Of a stretch of 14,877 nucleotides of DNA, positions 7,181 through 14,388 are shown piece by piece. The notes beneath the pieces are model-generated. The model was not told the origin of the DNA and did not search any database. It was given only the letters and a program-made list of their open reading frames with translations. Numbering within the stretch: the stretch's first letter is position 1; each line of letters starts with the position of its first letter. Source of the stretch: Gammaproteobacteria bacterium (GTDB taxonomy: Bacteria > Pseudomonadota > Gammaproteobacteria > UBA6429 > Thiohalophilaceae); assembly GCA_011052165.1 (NCBI GenBank), contig DRJN01000160.1, forward strand, positions 1 through 14,877, given 5' to 3'. The position numbers and the translations under genes are program-made.

Positions 7181-8125
7181 TTGAACGGTGAGTTTATACG
7201 CTGGGAATCAGGTTTTCGTCACTGGGTAACGCGGGATGGCGCACCCGGTTGCAGTGGTGAAGGGGGCTTTAAGGCCGAACCGGGACGTTATCATTTATAT
7301 GTGTCCTATGCCTGTCCATGGGCGCATCGCTGCCTGATTTATCGTGCGATCAAGGGCCTGGACGATATTATTTCAGTTTCCGTTGTGCATCCCCTCATGC
7401 CTGAGCATAGCTGGATTTTTGCCGACTATCCCGCAGCTACCGGGGACACGGTAAATGGCTGCAAGACCTTGCTGGAACTGTATCAGATGGTCGATGCTGA
7501 TTTTGATGGTGTGGTCACCGTGCCCGTGCTGTGGGATAAAAAACGCAGGACTATTGTTAATAATGAGTCCTCAGAAATTATTCGCATGTTTAACTCGGCA
7601 TTTAATGAGTGGGGTAGAGCAGATCTGGATTTTTATCCGCGACAACAACGGGATAAAATAGATGCAATAAATAAAACGGTGTATGACGACATTAATAACG
7701 GTGTATATCGTAGCGGGTTTGCAAAATCACAGATGGCCTATGAGCAGGCCTATGATCATTTGTTTGCGGCGCTGGATGAGATCGAGCAACGTTTGTCACA
7801 GCAACGTTATCTGACAGGTGACAGCATCACCGAAGCGGACTGGCGTCTGTTTCCGACCCTGGTGCGGTTTGACCCGGTGTATGTGGGTCATTTTAAGTGT
7901 AACAAAAAGCGGATAGTTGACTATCCCAATCTGTGGGCCTATACCCGGGAACTGTACCAATACCCGGGAGTCGCACAAACGGTCAATATGGAACACATTA
8001 AGCTCCACTATTATGGCAGTCACAGGACTATTAATCCCACGGGTGTTGTGCCTAAAGGCCCGGAGATAGATTTTAACCAGGCACATGAAAGAAACTTGAC
8101 CAATAAAGGAGAAAACCATGAGTGA
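7181..8125 (+). CDS. yqjG: Glutathionyl-hydroquinone reductase (YqjG/ECM4 type)
   Basis: A 314-residue Xi-class glutathione transferase. It aligns by eye with E. coli YqjG almost throughout: GAPG-x-GEGGF; YHLYVSYACPWAHR with catalytic C45; TVPVLWDKK; IVNNESSEIIRMFN; RYLTGDSITEAD; VRFDPVYVGHFKCN; and the NPTG segment near the end. The family reduces glutathionyl-hydroquinones to hydroquinones through the active cysteine, releasing GSSG, and so deals with quinone stress in the cytoplasm. The start is TTG, with GGGG six bases upstream; upstream ATG and GTG codons are out of frame. Its last eight bases overlap the start of a double-CDGSH gene, so the two are translationally linked. It is divergent from a LysR gene. 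Function is well supported by family; the exact start is less certain. Confidence 0.93.
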   Translation: MNGEFIRWESGFRHWVTRDGAPGCSGEGGFKAEPGRYHLYVSYACPWAHRCLIYRAIKGLDDIISVSVVHPLMPEHSWIFADYPAATGDTVNGCKTLLELYQMVDADFDGVVTVPVLWDKKRRTIVNNESSEIIRMFNSAFNEWGRADLDFYPRQQRDKIDAINKTVYDDINNGVYRSGFAKSQMAYEQAYDHLFAALDEIEQRLSQQRYLTGDSITEADWRLFPTLVRFDPVYVGHFKCNKKRIVDYPNLWAYTRELYQYPGVAQTVNMEHIKLHYYGSHRTINPTGVVPKGPEIDFNQAHERNLTNKGENHE

Positions 8126-8357
8126 ACAAGCTATAGCCAGTCAGAATGAACCCTATGCCGTCGATGTTGAGGCAGGTAAAGACTATTACTGGTGCGCCTG
8201 CGGGCGCAGTAAAACACAACCCTACTGTGATGGTTCCCACGAAGGGACAGGAATCGAACCTGTCGCCTTTACCGCAGAAAAAACCGAACAGGTTTATTTA
8301 TGTGGTTGCAGAAAAACAGCCACCCCTCCATTCTGCGATGGAGCGCATAAGAAGTAG
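8118..8357 (+). CDS. Small double-CDGSH iron-sulfur protein
   Basis: A 79-residue protein with two CDGSH motifs and little else: C26, C28, C37, H41, and C62, C64, C73, H77. It should bind two labile 2Fe-2S clusters, as in bacterial miner2-type CDGSH proteins. The start is strong: AAAGGAG lies seven bases before the ATG, inside the 3' end of the hydroquinone reductase gene, which it overlaps by eight bases. Coupling to that enzyme suggests a role in electron transfer or redox sensing during quinone detoxification, but no direct evidence exists. It is the second CDGSH protein in 7 kb, separate from the larger one at 1028-1666. Confidence 0.92.
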   Translation: MSEQAIASQNEPYAVDVEAGKDYYWCACGRSKTQPYCDGSHEGTGIEPVAFTAEKTEQVYLCGCRKTATPPFCDGAHKK

Positions 8358-8395
8358 TTTCGTTGAACTAAATCCCGGTATATACAGGCGTTGTG

Positions 8396-8413
8396 TTGCA
8401 CAGGGATGTGCAA
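8396..8413. terminator. Hairpin in the convergent gap
   Basis: TTGCACA-GGGA-TGTGCAA is a perfect 7-bp stem with a four-base loop, between the end of the CDGSH gene and the convergent GGDEF-EAL gene. No T-tract follows on either strand, so it is at best a weak or Rho-assisted terminator or an RNA-stabilising stem. Confidence 0.3.
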
Positions 8414-8462
8414 ACGTAGCGACTATTGGGGAAAGAAGGATCTGACAGGGGATATTAATACG

Positions 8463-10823
8463 TCAGGATAATTGCGGCATATTGAGTAAAACAGATATAT
8501 TTTCAACCGGCATTGGGCGAGCAAACAAATAACCCTGGATCAGGCTGCACTGGTGTGATTTTAGCCATGCTTCTTGTTCCTGAGTTTCGACGCCTTCCGC
8601 CAGGGTGTCCATTTCCAGAGCCTGAGCTATCGCGATAATAGCGCGGGTTATAGCCTGGTTGCTTTGGTCGTAACACAGGTTATTGATAAATGACTTATCT
8701 ATTTTGATGGTGTCGATAGGATAATTCTTCAAGTAGACCAGGGAAGAATGTCCCGTGCCGAAATCATCAAGTGCGATACTGATACCTAGATTGTGAAGAG
8801 CGTTAAGTTGTTTACTGGTTTGATCCAGGTCGTTCATGATTTCACTCTCAGTGACTTCAATTTCCAGTTGCGCCGCCGGAACATTGTATTTTGTCAGTAT
8901 TTTTTCAATCTGTAGTGGTAGGTCGTTAGTATCAAATTGGCGAGCTGAAATATTAATGGCGACTTTGGGAACATGCTTATATTGTTCCATCCACTCAGCA
9001 ATCTGTTTTATTGATGACTCGATCACCCAGTTTCCAACCTCGATTATGAGACCGGTCTCTTCCAGTATGGGGATAAATTCAGCGGGAGAAACCAGACCCC
9101 TTAAACCATTATTCCAACGCAGCAAAGCTTCCATGCCGATCATCCGGTTTTTTATGATGTCATATTGTGGTTGGTAATAGAGTACATATTCTTCTTTTTC
9201 AAGCGCGTGACGCAAGCTGGTTTCAATATTAAGGCGGGCAATGGAGCGCGCATTCATTTTCTGGGTATAGAATTCGTAGGTATTACGACCGCGTCGTTTG
9301 GCGCGATACATGGCAATGTCTGCCTCAACGACAAGATCATCTGCATGAACTCCCCCAAATGGATAAATACTGATTCCGATACTCGGAGTCACAAAGATCT
9401 CCTGATCCTGAATCAAGAAAGGCTTGTGCAACGAGTTTATAATTTTACTGGCCGTGTTGGAGATCGGATGAACCGTGGACAGGCTTTCCAGGATGATTAC
9501 AAATTCATCGCCTCCTAAACGAGCAACTGTATCGCTTTTACGAATAATTGAGTTGAGCCTTAATGAGACTTCCTGTAACAGTTTGTCGCCAGCGGCATGA
9601 CCCAGTGTATCGTTGATTATTTTGAAATGATCGAGATCAATAAAAATGACTGCAAGCAGCGTCTCATTTCTTGATGCTACAGACATGGCATGTTCAAGAC
9701 GATCGTAAAATAAATTTCGGTTTGGTAAATTAGTCAGAGTATCGAAATTCGCGCTACGATAAAGTTTTTCTTCGGCCTGTTTTCTTTCTGAAACATCACG
9801 AATTAATATGATATAGGTATCTTTCCCGCTGAAATTTATTTTTGATATAACATATTCGATATGGAATGAGTGGTTATCTATTTTAAATGCCGTCGCTTCC
9901 TGTATAGGTGTGGTATTTTCCCCGCCTCCAGAAATAACCCCCTGCCGGAGAACGCTTAGTGGTTGCTCAATCAGATCAGTAATCATCATGGTGCGAAGTT
10001 TGGTTTGTGGGTAACCAAATAAATCTTTGACGACAGTATTAGTATCCTGGATATATCCATGCTCATTAAAAGTTAACATGGCGTCAGCCATATTGTTTAT
10101 TATCGTCGATGTATAATATTCTCTGTCAGCCAGAGTTTTCTGGCGTGCAACCAGTTGCGTGCGCATTTCTTCAAGGTTTTCCGCAAGATCAGCGATTTCC
10201 TGAATTTTTGAGCGGGTGTATATGCTTTTATAATGATTGTTTACGACCTCTTTTGCCAAGAGCCGCAGATCGTTTAAGGGGCGTGTCAAGCGTGAAGAGA
10301 CTAAAATAATCAGCAGCGCAACAACCATAATATAGCTGATTGTGATGATGAGTATCTGCTTGTTGATTTGGTGAAGATCTTCATGAATTAATTCTTCGCA
10401 AAAACCCAGCTTGAGTGTTCCGGCAGGATTACCTGTTCTATTGAAGAAAGGAACAGCGATGTAATAAGTATTATCCTTGCTGTTATCAAAAACGAAATCC
10501 TCCTTGAAATATTTGTCATTCTCAGGGTTTGTTGTGTAAATGATCTTGTTGTTTTCATTAGCGACTGCAGCGTAAGTAACGTTCCCGGCAACCAATAAAT
10601 CCTCGAGTAACAGTTTAAGCTGATCAGGCCGGTTGTGAATATCGGCGTTTCCAATCTGGTTGGCAACCAGACCGGAGGTGGTGCGCGCTTGATCAATAAA
10701 TCCTGATTTAATACTGCGACTGACTGTTTTAATGGTTAAACTAAAAAGAAGAAAAGTTGTTAAGAGATGGACGAATAGTATGCATGTATTCAGGCGAAAA
10801 CTAAATTTATTCATGAATTTCAT
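8463..10823 (-). CDS. Membrane GGDEF-EAL protein with periplasmic sensor, HAMP and PAS
   Basis: A 786-residue cyclic-di-GMP enzyme of the inner membrane. Order: transmembrane helix about 10-30; periplasmic sensor about 31-156; second helix about 157-176; HAMP about 177-229; PAS about 235-348; GGDEF with intact GGDEF at 437-441 and the RxxD inhibitory site R428-D431; EAL from about 530, with E565 in EALLRW, NISARQF, DDFGTG, KIDKSF, AEGVET and QGY all retained. Both cyclase and phosphodiesterase look catalytically competent, so the sensor may set the balance. ATG at 10823 is chosen because it forms an ATGA overlap with the stop of the preceding gene; longer and shorter ATGs exist at 10844 and 10814. 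It is the last gene of a three-gene set with a periplasmic binding protein and an outer-membrane barrel candidate. Confidence 0.93.
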   Translation of the reverse strand: MKFMNKFSFRLNTCILFVHLLTTFLLFSLTIKTVSRSIKSGFIDQARTTSGLVANQIGNADIHNRPDQLKLLLEDLLVAGNVTYAAVANENNKIIYTTNPENDKYFKEDFVFDNSKDNTYYIAVPFFNRTGNPAGTLKLGFCEELIHEDLHQINKQILIITISYIMVVALLIILVSSRLTRPLNDLRLLAKEVVNNHYKSIYTRSKIQEIADLAENLEEMRTQLVARQKTLADREYYTSTIINNMADAMLTFNEHGYIQDTNTVVKDLFGYPQTKLRTMMITDLIEQPLSVLRQGVISGGGENTTPIQEATAFKIDNHSFHIEYVISKINFSGKDTYIILIRDVSERKQAEEKLYRSANFDTLTNLPNRNLFYDRLEHAMSVASRNETLLAVIFIDLDHFKIINDTLGHAAGDKLLQEVSLRLNSIIRKSDTVARLGGDEFVIILESLSTVHPISNTASKIINSLHKPFLIQDQEIFVTPSIGISIYPFGGVHADDLVVEADIAMYRAKRRGRNTYEFYTQKMNARSIARLNIETSLRHALEKEEYVLYYQPQYDIIKNRMIGMEALLRWNNGLRGLVSPAEFIPILEETGLIIEVGNWVIESSIKQIAEWMEQYKHVPKVAINISARQFDTNDLPLQIEKILTKYNVPAAQLEIEVTESEIMNDLDQTSKQLNALHNLGISIALDDFGTGHSSLVYLKNYPIDTIKIDKSFINNLCYDQSNQAITRAIIAIAQALEMDTLAEGVETQEQEAWLKSHQCSLIQGYLFARPMPVENISVLLNMPQLS

Positions 10824-11284
10824 TGTGAGAGGGTTCCAGACCATATTTTTCGGGTGTTATCCAGGGTTTTATTTTGCACCGTTTTGAGCCACATAAATGA
10901 AATAGTATTTTTAATTTCTTTTATGTGTTTCTGTAGCTCATTCTTGTCGTCAATTTCTGGAATTTCACGTTTCCCCGAGCGGAACATCTCTGATTTCATG
11001 CGGCGCTGATATGAGCGCGCTGATAGAAAAACAATTTTCTGTAAGAATACAACATAGAGCAACGGGTCTGAACGGTTGATAATGGGATGTATCTCCTGGC
11101 CATCAAGTTTGATGGGATAGCCAAGATAGAGTTTTCGTATATCGCCTATAGATAGCTTTTTGATCGGTACGTCGGTATTACTGACAATAACCAGAGTTTT
11201 TACTCGATCAGTAGCAATCACACTGTTGGTTGCAAGAAAAACAATCAGAATCGAAGTATAGATGCTCAATTTTAACCTGCTCAT
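10820..11284 (-). CDS. Small periplasmic PstS-like substrate-binding protein
   Basis: A 154-residue protein with a signal peptide (about 1-25, hydrophobic SILIVFLATNSVIA) and a short mature domain. The pattern of the PstS-like binding-protein family is visible: VSNTDVPIKKLSIGDIRKLY, then LGYPIKLDGQEIHPI, then a region where that family has R-x-x-F (here RSDPLLYVVF). It is about half the length of a true PstS, so it probably has a single lobe and would bind phosphate or another anion only if its partner helps. The start at 11284 is taken rather than 11302, because its ATG overlaps the barrel gene stop as ATGA; its own stop overlaps the GGDEF-EAL start in the same way. The tight coupling suggests it senses or modulates the periplasmic domain of that enzyme. 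Ligand unknown. Confidence 0.78.
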   Translation of the reverse strand: MSRLKLSIYTSILIVFLATNSVIATDRVKTLVIVSNTDVPIKKLSIGDIRKLYLGYPIKLDGQEIHPIINRSDPLLYVVFLQKIVFLSARSYQRRMKSEMFRSGKREIPEIDDKNELQKHIKEIKNTISFMWLKTVQNKTLDNTRKIWSGTLSQ

Positions 11285-12375
11285 GGAAATATAGCGCTCC
11301 ATTGCAGGGTAAGGCTACTAAACTTATTGCTAACTTTTCTTGCATCGCTGTATTCTAGATTTACGGCCTGACTTTTTGTAAAATCATAGCGTAAGCCTGT
11401 GACAACTTGCCGGTTTATAAAACCGGGAAATAAAGCAAGATAGGGATCATTATTTTCCCTCCATGCATTTTCCACTCGTCCGTAGGCGGTCCAGTGAGTA
11501 AAGATATCCTGTTCATATTGCAGGTAGGCATTAACAAAATTGCCTCTTATTTCATCTCCGGATGGGTTGGACAGTCTTGATTTGACATAAAAACCCGAAG
11601 CGATAATACGCTTGCCGATAAAATCCAGATGGCTATAAAAATTTATAATATTTTGCTTAATGTAGAATAAACCAATTTCATGTGCATCTGTCTTCTGTAC
11701 TTGAATTGAAATACCGGAATCTGTTTGCAGTTTATCGTTTGTTATGTAATGTAATTTAAACACAGCGGCAGGGTTATTCTGTGCTCCTTTGTGAGGGTTG
11801 AGCAAATCGAAAGGACTCAGTTCGATGTTGCCAGAACCATTAACAGACAGATTGGGTGCGATACCCAGCATTAAGTTGTATTGCCAACCATTCGATCTGG
11901 AATTGGTTGAACCGGCGAGTGTGACACCCGTAATGTGAATAGGCAGGATGCCACCAGCATCTTCGTTTTTTACTATTTGCGGACGGCTAGCGCTGGTCTG
12001 GAAATAAATCCCGTGATGGAAGCGGGTACTCCAGTAGCCCAACGGGGTATACATACGTCCGATTTTAATCGTAGCATAATCATTTAACTGATAATCGTAT
12101 TGTAGGCGCTCAAGCTCACTTTCTTCGGTCCCCGCAAAATATTCGACCAAAAGACGGTTATTTTTTTGATGGTACACATAAAACAGATCTACACCGGCAT
12201 CGAGATCATTTTCATCCAGGTTAAGATTATTAGATTCATTGGTGTAATGAAGGCCATCAATATTAAAAAGAAGAAAAAATTCAGCATTATCGCCAGCCCA
12301 AACCGGGGTACAGAATAAGCAGGCACACACGAAACAGGTTAATAGAGCGGGAAGTAACTTCTGTTCGGTATTCAT
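11281..12375 (-). CDS. Outer-membrane beta-barrel protein, porin-like
   Basis: A 364-residue exported protein. A signal peptide ends near residue 27 (PVWA then GDNAEFF). The mature part alternates polar and hydrophobic/aromatic residues in many short strands (for example LLVEYFAG, YATIKIGRMY, VTGLRYDF), contains no Cys after the signal, and ends SSLTLQWSAIF plus one Pro, close to the C-terminal Phe signature of barrels. GRMYTPLGYWS is reminiscent of porin-type proteins that carry a GR-x-x-x-P-G motif. It is the first gene of the three-gene coupled set. I cannot name a specific family or substrate. A role as a channel or envelope sensor feeding the downstream binding protein and GGDEF-EAL protein is inference. 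The gene is visibly AT-richer than the fusion gene region. Confidence 0.72.
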   Translation of the reverse strand: MNTEQKLLPALLTCFVCACLFCTPVWAGDNAEFFLLFNIDGLHYTNESNNLNLDENDLDAGVDLFYVYHQKNNRLLVEYFAGTEESELERLQYDYQLNDYATIKIGRMYTPLGYWSTRFHHGIYFQTSASRPQIVKNEDAGGILPIHITGVTLAGSTNSRSNGWQYNLMLGIAPNLSVNGSGNIELSPFDLLNPHKGAQNNPAAVFKLHYITNDKLQTDSGISIQVQKTDAHEIGLFYIKQNIINFYSHLDFIGKRIIASGFYVKSRLSNPSGDEIRGNFVNAYLQYEQDIFTHWTAYGRVENAWRENNDPYLALFPGFINRQVVTGLRYDFTKSQAVNLEYSDARKVSNKFSSLTLQWSAIFP

Positions 12376-12389
12376 AATAAAACAGTATA

Positions 12390-12407
12390 GCTTTTAAGGA
12401 TAAAAGC
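12390..12407. promoter_or_regulatory. Dyad in the barrel-operon promoter region
   Basis: A perfect 7-bp inverted repeat with a four-base spacer (GCTTTTA / TAAAAGC) lies 15 bases upstream of the barrel gene ATG, and minus-strand TATACT, a -10-like hexamer, immediately follows it. It could be an operator for the whole three-gene unit. No ribosome binding site is evident before the ATG. No regulator is identified. Confidence 0.35.
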
Positions 12408-12598
12408 ACTTCCCGGAAAAGTCTACTTTTTAATCTCTTTGAACGCAATGCCCTACGGCCTGCAACGAATATTGTCCGCCAGAGTGACGAAAAAGGGGAA
12501 CCGGTTTTTCTTAATACCCCGCAGTTTGTTCGACAGTTTTCTCCCGTCTCTTTCTACTATGATTATTACCGTCATCTTAGAATCCGTATAAGACCCTG

Positions 12599-12725
12599 TT
12601 TAATCTCTTTGGGTTTAATTCCCCGCTGCTTGCAGCGAAAAACGGTAGGATGGGTAGAGCGAAGCAAAACCCATCAGCATGCCACAGTTTAATACCCCGT
12701 CCGCTTGCGGCGGGGTTGTTTATTG
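12599..12725 (+). repeat. Three-hairpin dispersed repeat, copy A
   Basis: It begins TTTAATCTCTTTGGG, then has a GCTGC-TT-GCAGC hairpin, an ATGGGT...ACCCAT stem of the common GGGTAGAGCG type, and ends in a terminator-like stem CCCCG(t)CCGC-TT-GCGGCGGGG (12695-12715) followed by TTGTTTATT. Copy B is at 14389-14532. Stem bases differ between copies in a paired way, so the RNA or single-stranded DNA fold appears to be conserved. Confidence 0.75.
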
Positions 12726-12835
12726 CAGAAGCGGGTGGAGGTGGATGAAGTAAGACAGAAAAAATACTGTCAATCGGCATATGTATCCAGAAACTATCGG
12801 GCGAAAATTACCATTGACAGGGCAGAGACGGGGTA

Positions 12836-12935
12836 TTAATCGTTGCATAAGTATTTGCGCCATAGCCCCCTCTCCCTATGGGAGAGGGTGGGGGTGAGGG
12901 GATAAAACACATGCGAATACTTATGCAACGATTAA
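12836..12935. repeat. MITE-like inverted-repeat element, copy 2 (complete)
   Basis: About 100 bp. Terminal inverted repeats (12836-12858 and 12913-12935, one mismatch) read TTAATCGTTGCATAAGTATT inward from the left and enclose a CCCTCTCCC / GGGAGAGGG hairpin. TA dinucleotides flank both ends (12834-12835, 12936-12937), as expected for TA-target duplication. Same orientation as the copy at the window start, with about four differences over 94 bases. No coding capacity. Confidence 0.8.
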
Positions 12936-13064
12936 TATTATTCAAATGGCGTATGAATTGGCGGATCTATTCTGTCATCTTTATGACATATAAAGCAATT
13001 CATTGAGAAGCAGCCGAACACGGGCGTGTTGGGTTGTTTCATGCTCTTCGCAAGTTTGAGAACT

Positions 13065-13244
13065 TTATACCGACATTACCAGCAAAATGATAAAGCCAAT
13101 GATAGCGGCCAGTGGCAGCAGCACGGCCTGCCAGTCACCCGAGACGGCTTTGGGGCTGTGTTTGAGCATCATTTTTGCACGCGGAAACAGAAAGATGATC
13201 ATGGCACCCAGTAGTAGCGCCGAACCTATTTTCATCCAGTCCAT
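13065..13244 (-). CDS. Small two-helix membrane protein, uncharacterised
   Basis: A 59-residue protein starting MDWMKIGSALLLGAMIIF. Two hydrophobic segments (about 5-20 and 39-58) are separated by a basic hinge around FPRAKMMLKHSPKA; the second ends LLVMSV. AGGGG lies six bases before the ATG. I see it as a real gene because of the ribosome site, the coherent membrane topology and a terminator just upstream that separates it from yccA. The small plus-strand reading frame over the same bases (13026-13214) has low-complexity, unconvincing content. Similar short proteins seem familiar from gammaproteobacterial genomes, but I cannot assign a family or function. Confidence 0.72.
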   Translation of the reverse strand: MDWMKIGSALLLGAMIIFLFPRAKMMLKHSPKAVSGDWQAVLLPLAAIIGFIILLVMSV

Positions 13245-13272
13245 CGTTTTCCCCTGAGGATTTAAGTGTGGA

Positions 13273-13303
13273 AAAGAAAAGCCCCATGCTGGGGCTTTTC
13301 TTT
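13273..13303. terminator. Rho-independent terminator of yccA
   Basis: A 13-bp stem (GAAAAGCCCC / GGGGCTTTTC plus three A-T pairs) around the loop ATGCT, flanked by A- and T-rich tracts, so it could act on either strand. On the minus strand it lies just after the yccA stop and before the 59-residue gene. Confidence 0.85.
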
Positions 13304-13328
13304 GTCATAAACCGCGCTGAGAGAGCAT

Positions 13329-13997
13329 TTAGTCGTCACCACTCAAGGCGCCCAGAATCTGTAGCAGGCTGATAAAAATATTATAAATGCTCAGATACAG
13401 GGACACGGTTGCCAGTATATAGTTGGTTTCGCCGCCATGAATGATACGGCTGGTGTCATACAGGATGAAGCCGCTCATCAGGATGATGATGACGGATGAA
13501 ATCGCCAGCGTCATGGCCGGGATATCCAGGAATATATTGGCCAGTGCCGCGACCAGGATTACCAGCATACCCACGAACAACATTCCGCCCAGGAAGCTGA
13601 AGTCACGGCGGGTAGTCAGCGCATAGGCAGACAGGCCCAGGAAGATAACCCCGGTGCCGCCCATGGCCGTCATAATCAACTGTGAGCCGTTGCTCAGCGC
13701 CAGATACTGGTTCAGTACCCCACCCAGGCCAAAGCCCATCAGACCGGTAATGGCAAAAACCACACCGACACCTGCGCCGGAATTGGCGGTACGGGGTAAA
13801 ACCAGCCAGATCAAACCCATAGCGCCCATCACCGAGATTAAATAGGTGCCTGGACCCGATTCGACAAACACGGATATTGCCGCCATTGCTGCACTGAACA
13901 GCATCGTCATGGACAGCAACGTGTAGGTATTGCGCAATACTTTGTTGGTTGCCAGAGCAGATTCTGCTGGTCTTACAACAGTCTGGTTTCTATACAT
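13329..13997 (-). CDS. yccA: Bax inhibitor-1 / YccA family membrane protein
   Basis: A 222-residue inner-membrane protein with about seven transmembrane segments. It closely resembles E. coli YccA (219 residues): KVLRNTYTLLSMT near the N-terminus, LTTRRDFSFLGGMLF in the middle, and IIHGGETNYILATVSLYLS then YNIFISLLQILG at the C-terminus. YccA is a substrate and modulator of the FtsH protease with HflKC and helps limit damage when the Sec translocon jams; the wider family includes proton-linked Ca2+ leak channels. ATG at 13997 is chosen over one 75 bases upstream, because AAGGGG lies seven bases before it and the protein then matches the family length. A strong terminator follows. It stands alone. 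Confidence 0.95.
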   Translation of the reverse strand: MYRNQTVVRPAESALATNKVLRNTYTLLSMTMLFSAAMAAISVFVESGPGTYLISVMGAMGLIWLVLPRTANSGAGVGVVFAITGLMGFGLGGVLNQYLALSNGSQLIMTAMGGTGVIFLGLSAYALTTRRDFSFLGGMLFVGMLVILVAALANIFLDIPAMTLAISSVIIILMSGFILYDTSRIIHGGETNYILATVSLYLSIYNIFISLLQILGALSGDD

Positions 13998-14142
13998 GTT
14001 TTTACCCCTTGTTGAGATGTAGCTATCTTGTAATACTAGACTAAAGCATACCTGATTAGTTCCCGATATCAAGACAATTTCTTAACATTTCAAGGTATGA
14101 AAGAGCTAGAAATTGGATTTTATTTGGGCTATTCTGCCGCGC

Positions 14143-14170
14143 TTGCTTGTGGCACTGCTTTTTCTAGCAT
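14143..14170 (+). promoter_or_regulatory. Candidate promoter of tRNA-Ser
   Basis: TTGCTT (14143-14148) and TAGCAT (14165-14170), separated by 16 bases, would start transcription about 10 bases before the tRNA. Both hexamers are moderate matches to the sigma-70 consensus. Confidence 0.35.
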
Positions 14171-14187
14171 CGCTGGCAGCAAAACCG

Positions 14188-14278
14188 GGAGAGATGGCTG
14201 AGCGGTTGAAAGCACTGGTCTTGAAAACCAGCATGGGTTTATAGCCCATCCAGGGTTCGAATCCCTGTCTCTCCGCCA
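14188..14278 (+). tRNA. tRNA-Ser (UGA anticodon)
   Basis: Acceptor GGAGAGA pairs with TCTCTCC, discriminator G, and CCA is encoded. The anticodon stem CTGGT/ACCAG encloses CTTGAAA, with the anticodon TGA at 14222-14224. A long variable arm (ATGGG...CCCAT) marks a class II tRNA, and the T arm is CAGGG-TTCGAAT-CCCTG. All stems pair. It reads UCA and related serine codons. Confidence 0.97.
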
Positions 14279-14388
14279 ATTATTCTATAAAAGTCCTTGT
14301 ATAACAACAGTATGTTAAAACCGGGATTTATTGGCTAGCCCCCCAATCAGCCCCCAAATGGGAGCTTTTGGGGGAATAGACGACCTCA
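14279..14388. other. Region downstream of tRNA-Ser
   Basis: No gene. CCCCCAAA (14351-14358) can pair with TTTGGGGG (14367-14374), next to another C-run at about 14339-14344. Such CCCCCAAA runs are sometimes left beside tRNA-targeted integrase genes, but no integrase remains and no second copy of the tRNA 3' end is visible, so an integration scar is only a possibility. Confidence 0.3.

Larger units (their letters stand above)
12376..13064. other. Gene-free, repeat-rich interval
   Basis: No convincing gene in 689 bases; the only sizeable reading frame (12577-12780, minus) is made of repeat sequence. Contents in order: the upstream region of the barrel gene with the perfect dyad GCTTTTA-AGGA-TAAAAGC at 12390-12407; a possible decayed copy of the three-hairpin repeat at about 12429-12530 (shares TAATCTCTTTG and TTAATACCCCG with the full copies); a full copy at 12599-12725; the MITE-like element at 12836-12935; and a small hairpin TGTCAT-CTTT-ATGACA at 12973-12988. 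Confidence 0.6.

Noticed and set aside
12577..12780. A 67-residue minus-strand reading frame.
   Set aside because: It consists almost wholly of the three-hairpin repeat and its flanks, so it is a by-product of repeat sequence.
13026..13214. A 62-residue plus-strand reading frame.
   Set aside because: It lies opposite the better supported 59-residue membrane protein, and its His/Gln-rich content looks like an antisense shadow.
14188..14388. A genomic island integrated at tRNA-Ser.
   Set aside because: No integrase and no repeated tRNA 3' end appear in the window; only C-rich runs downstream hint at it.
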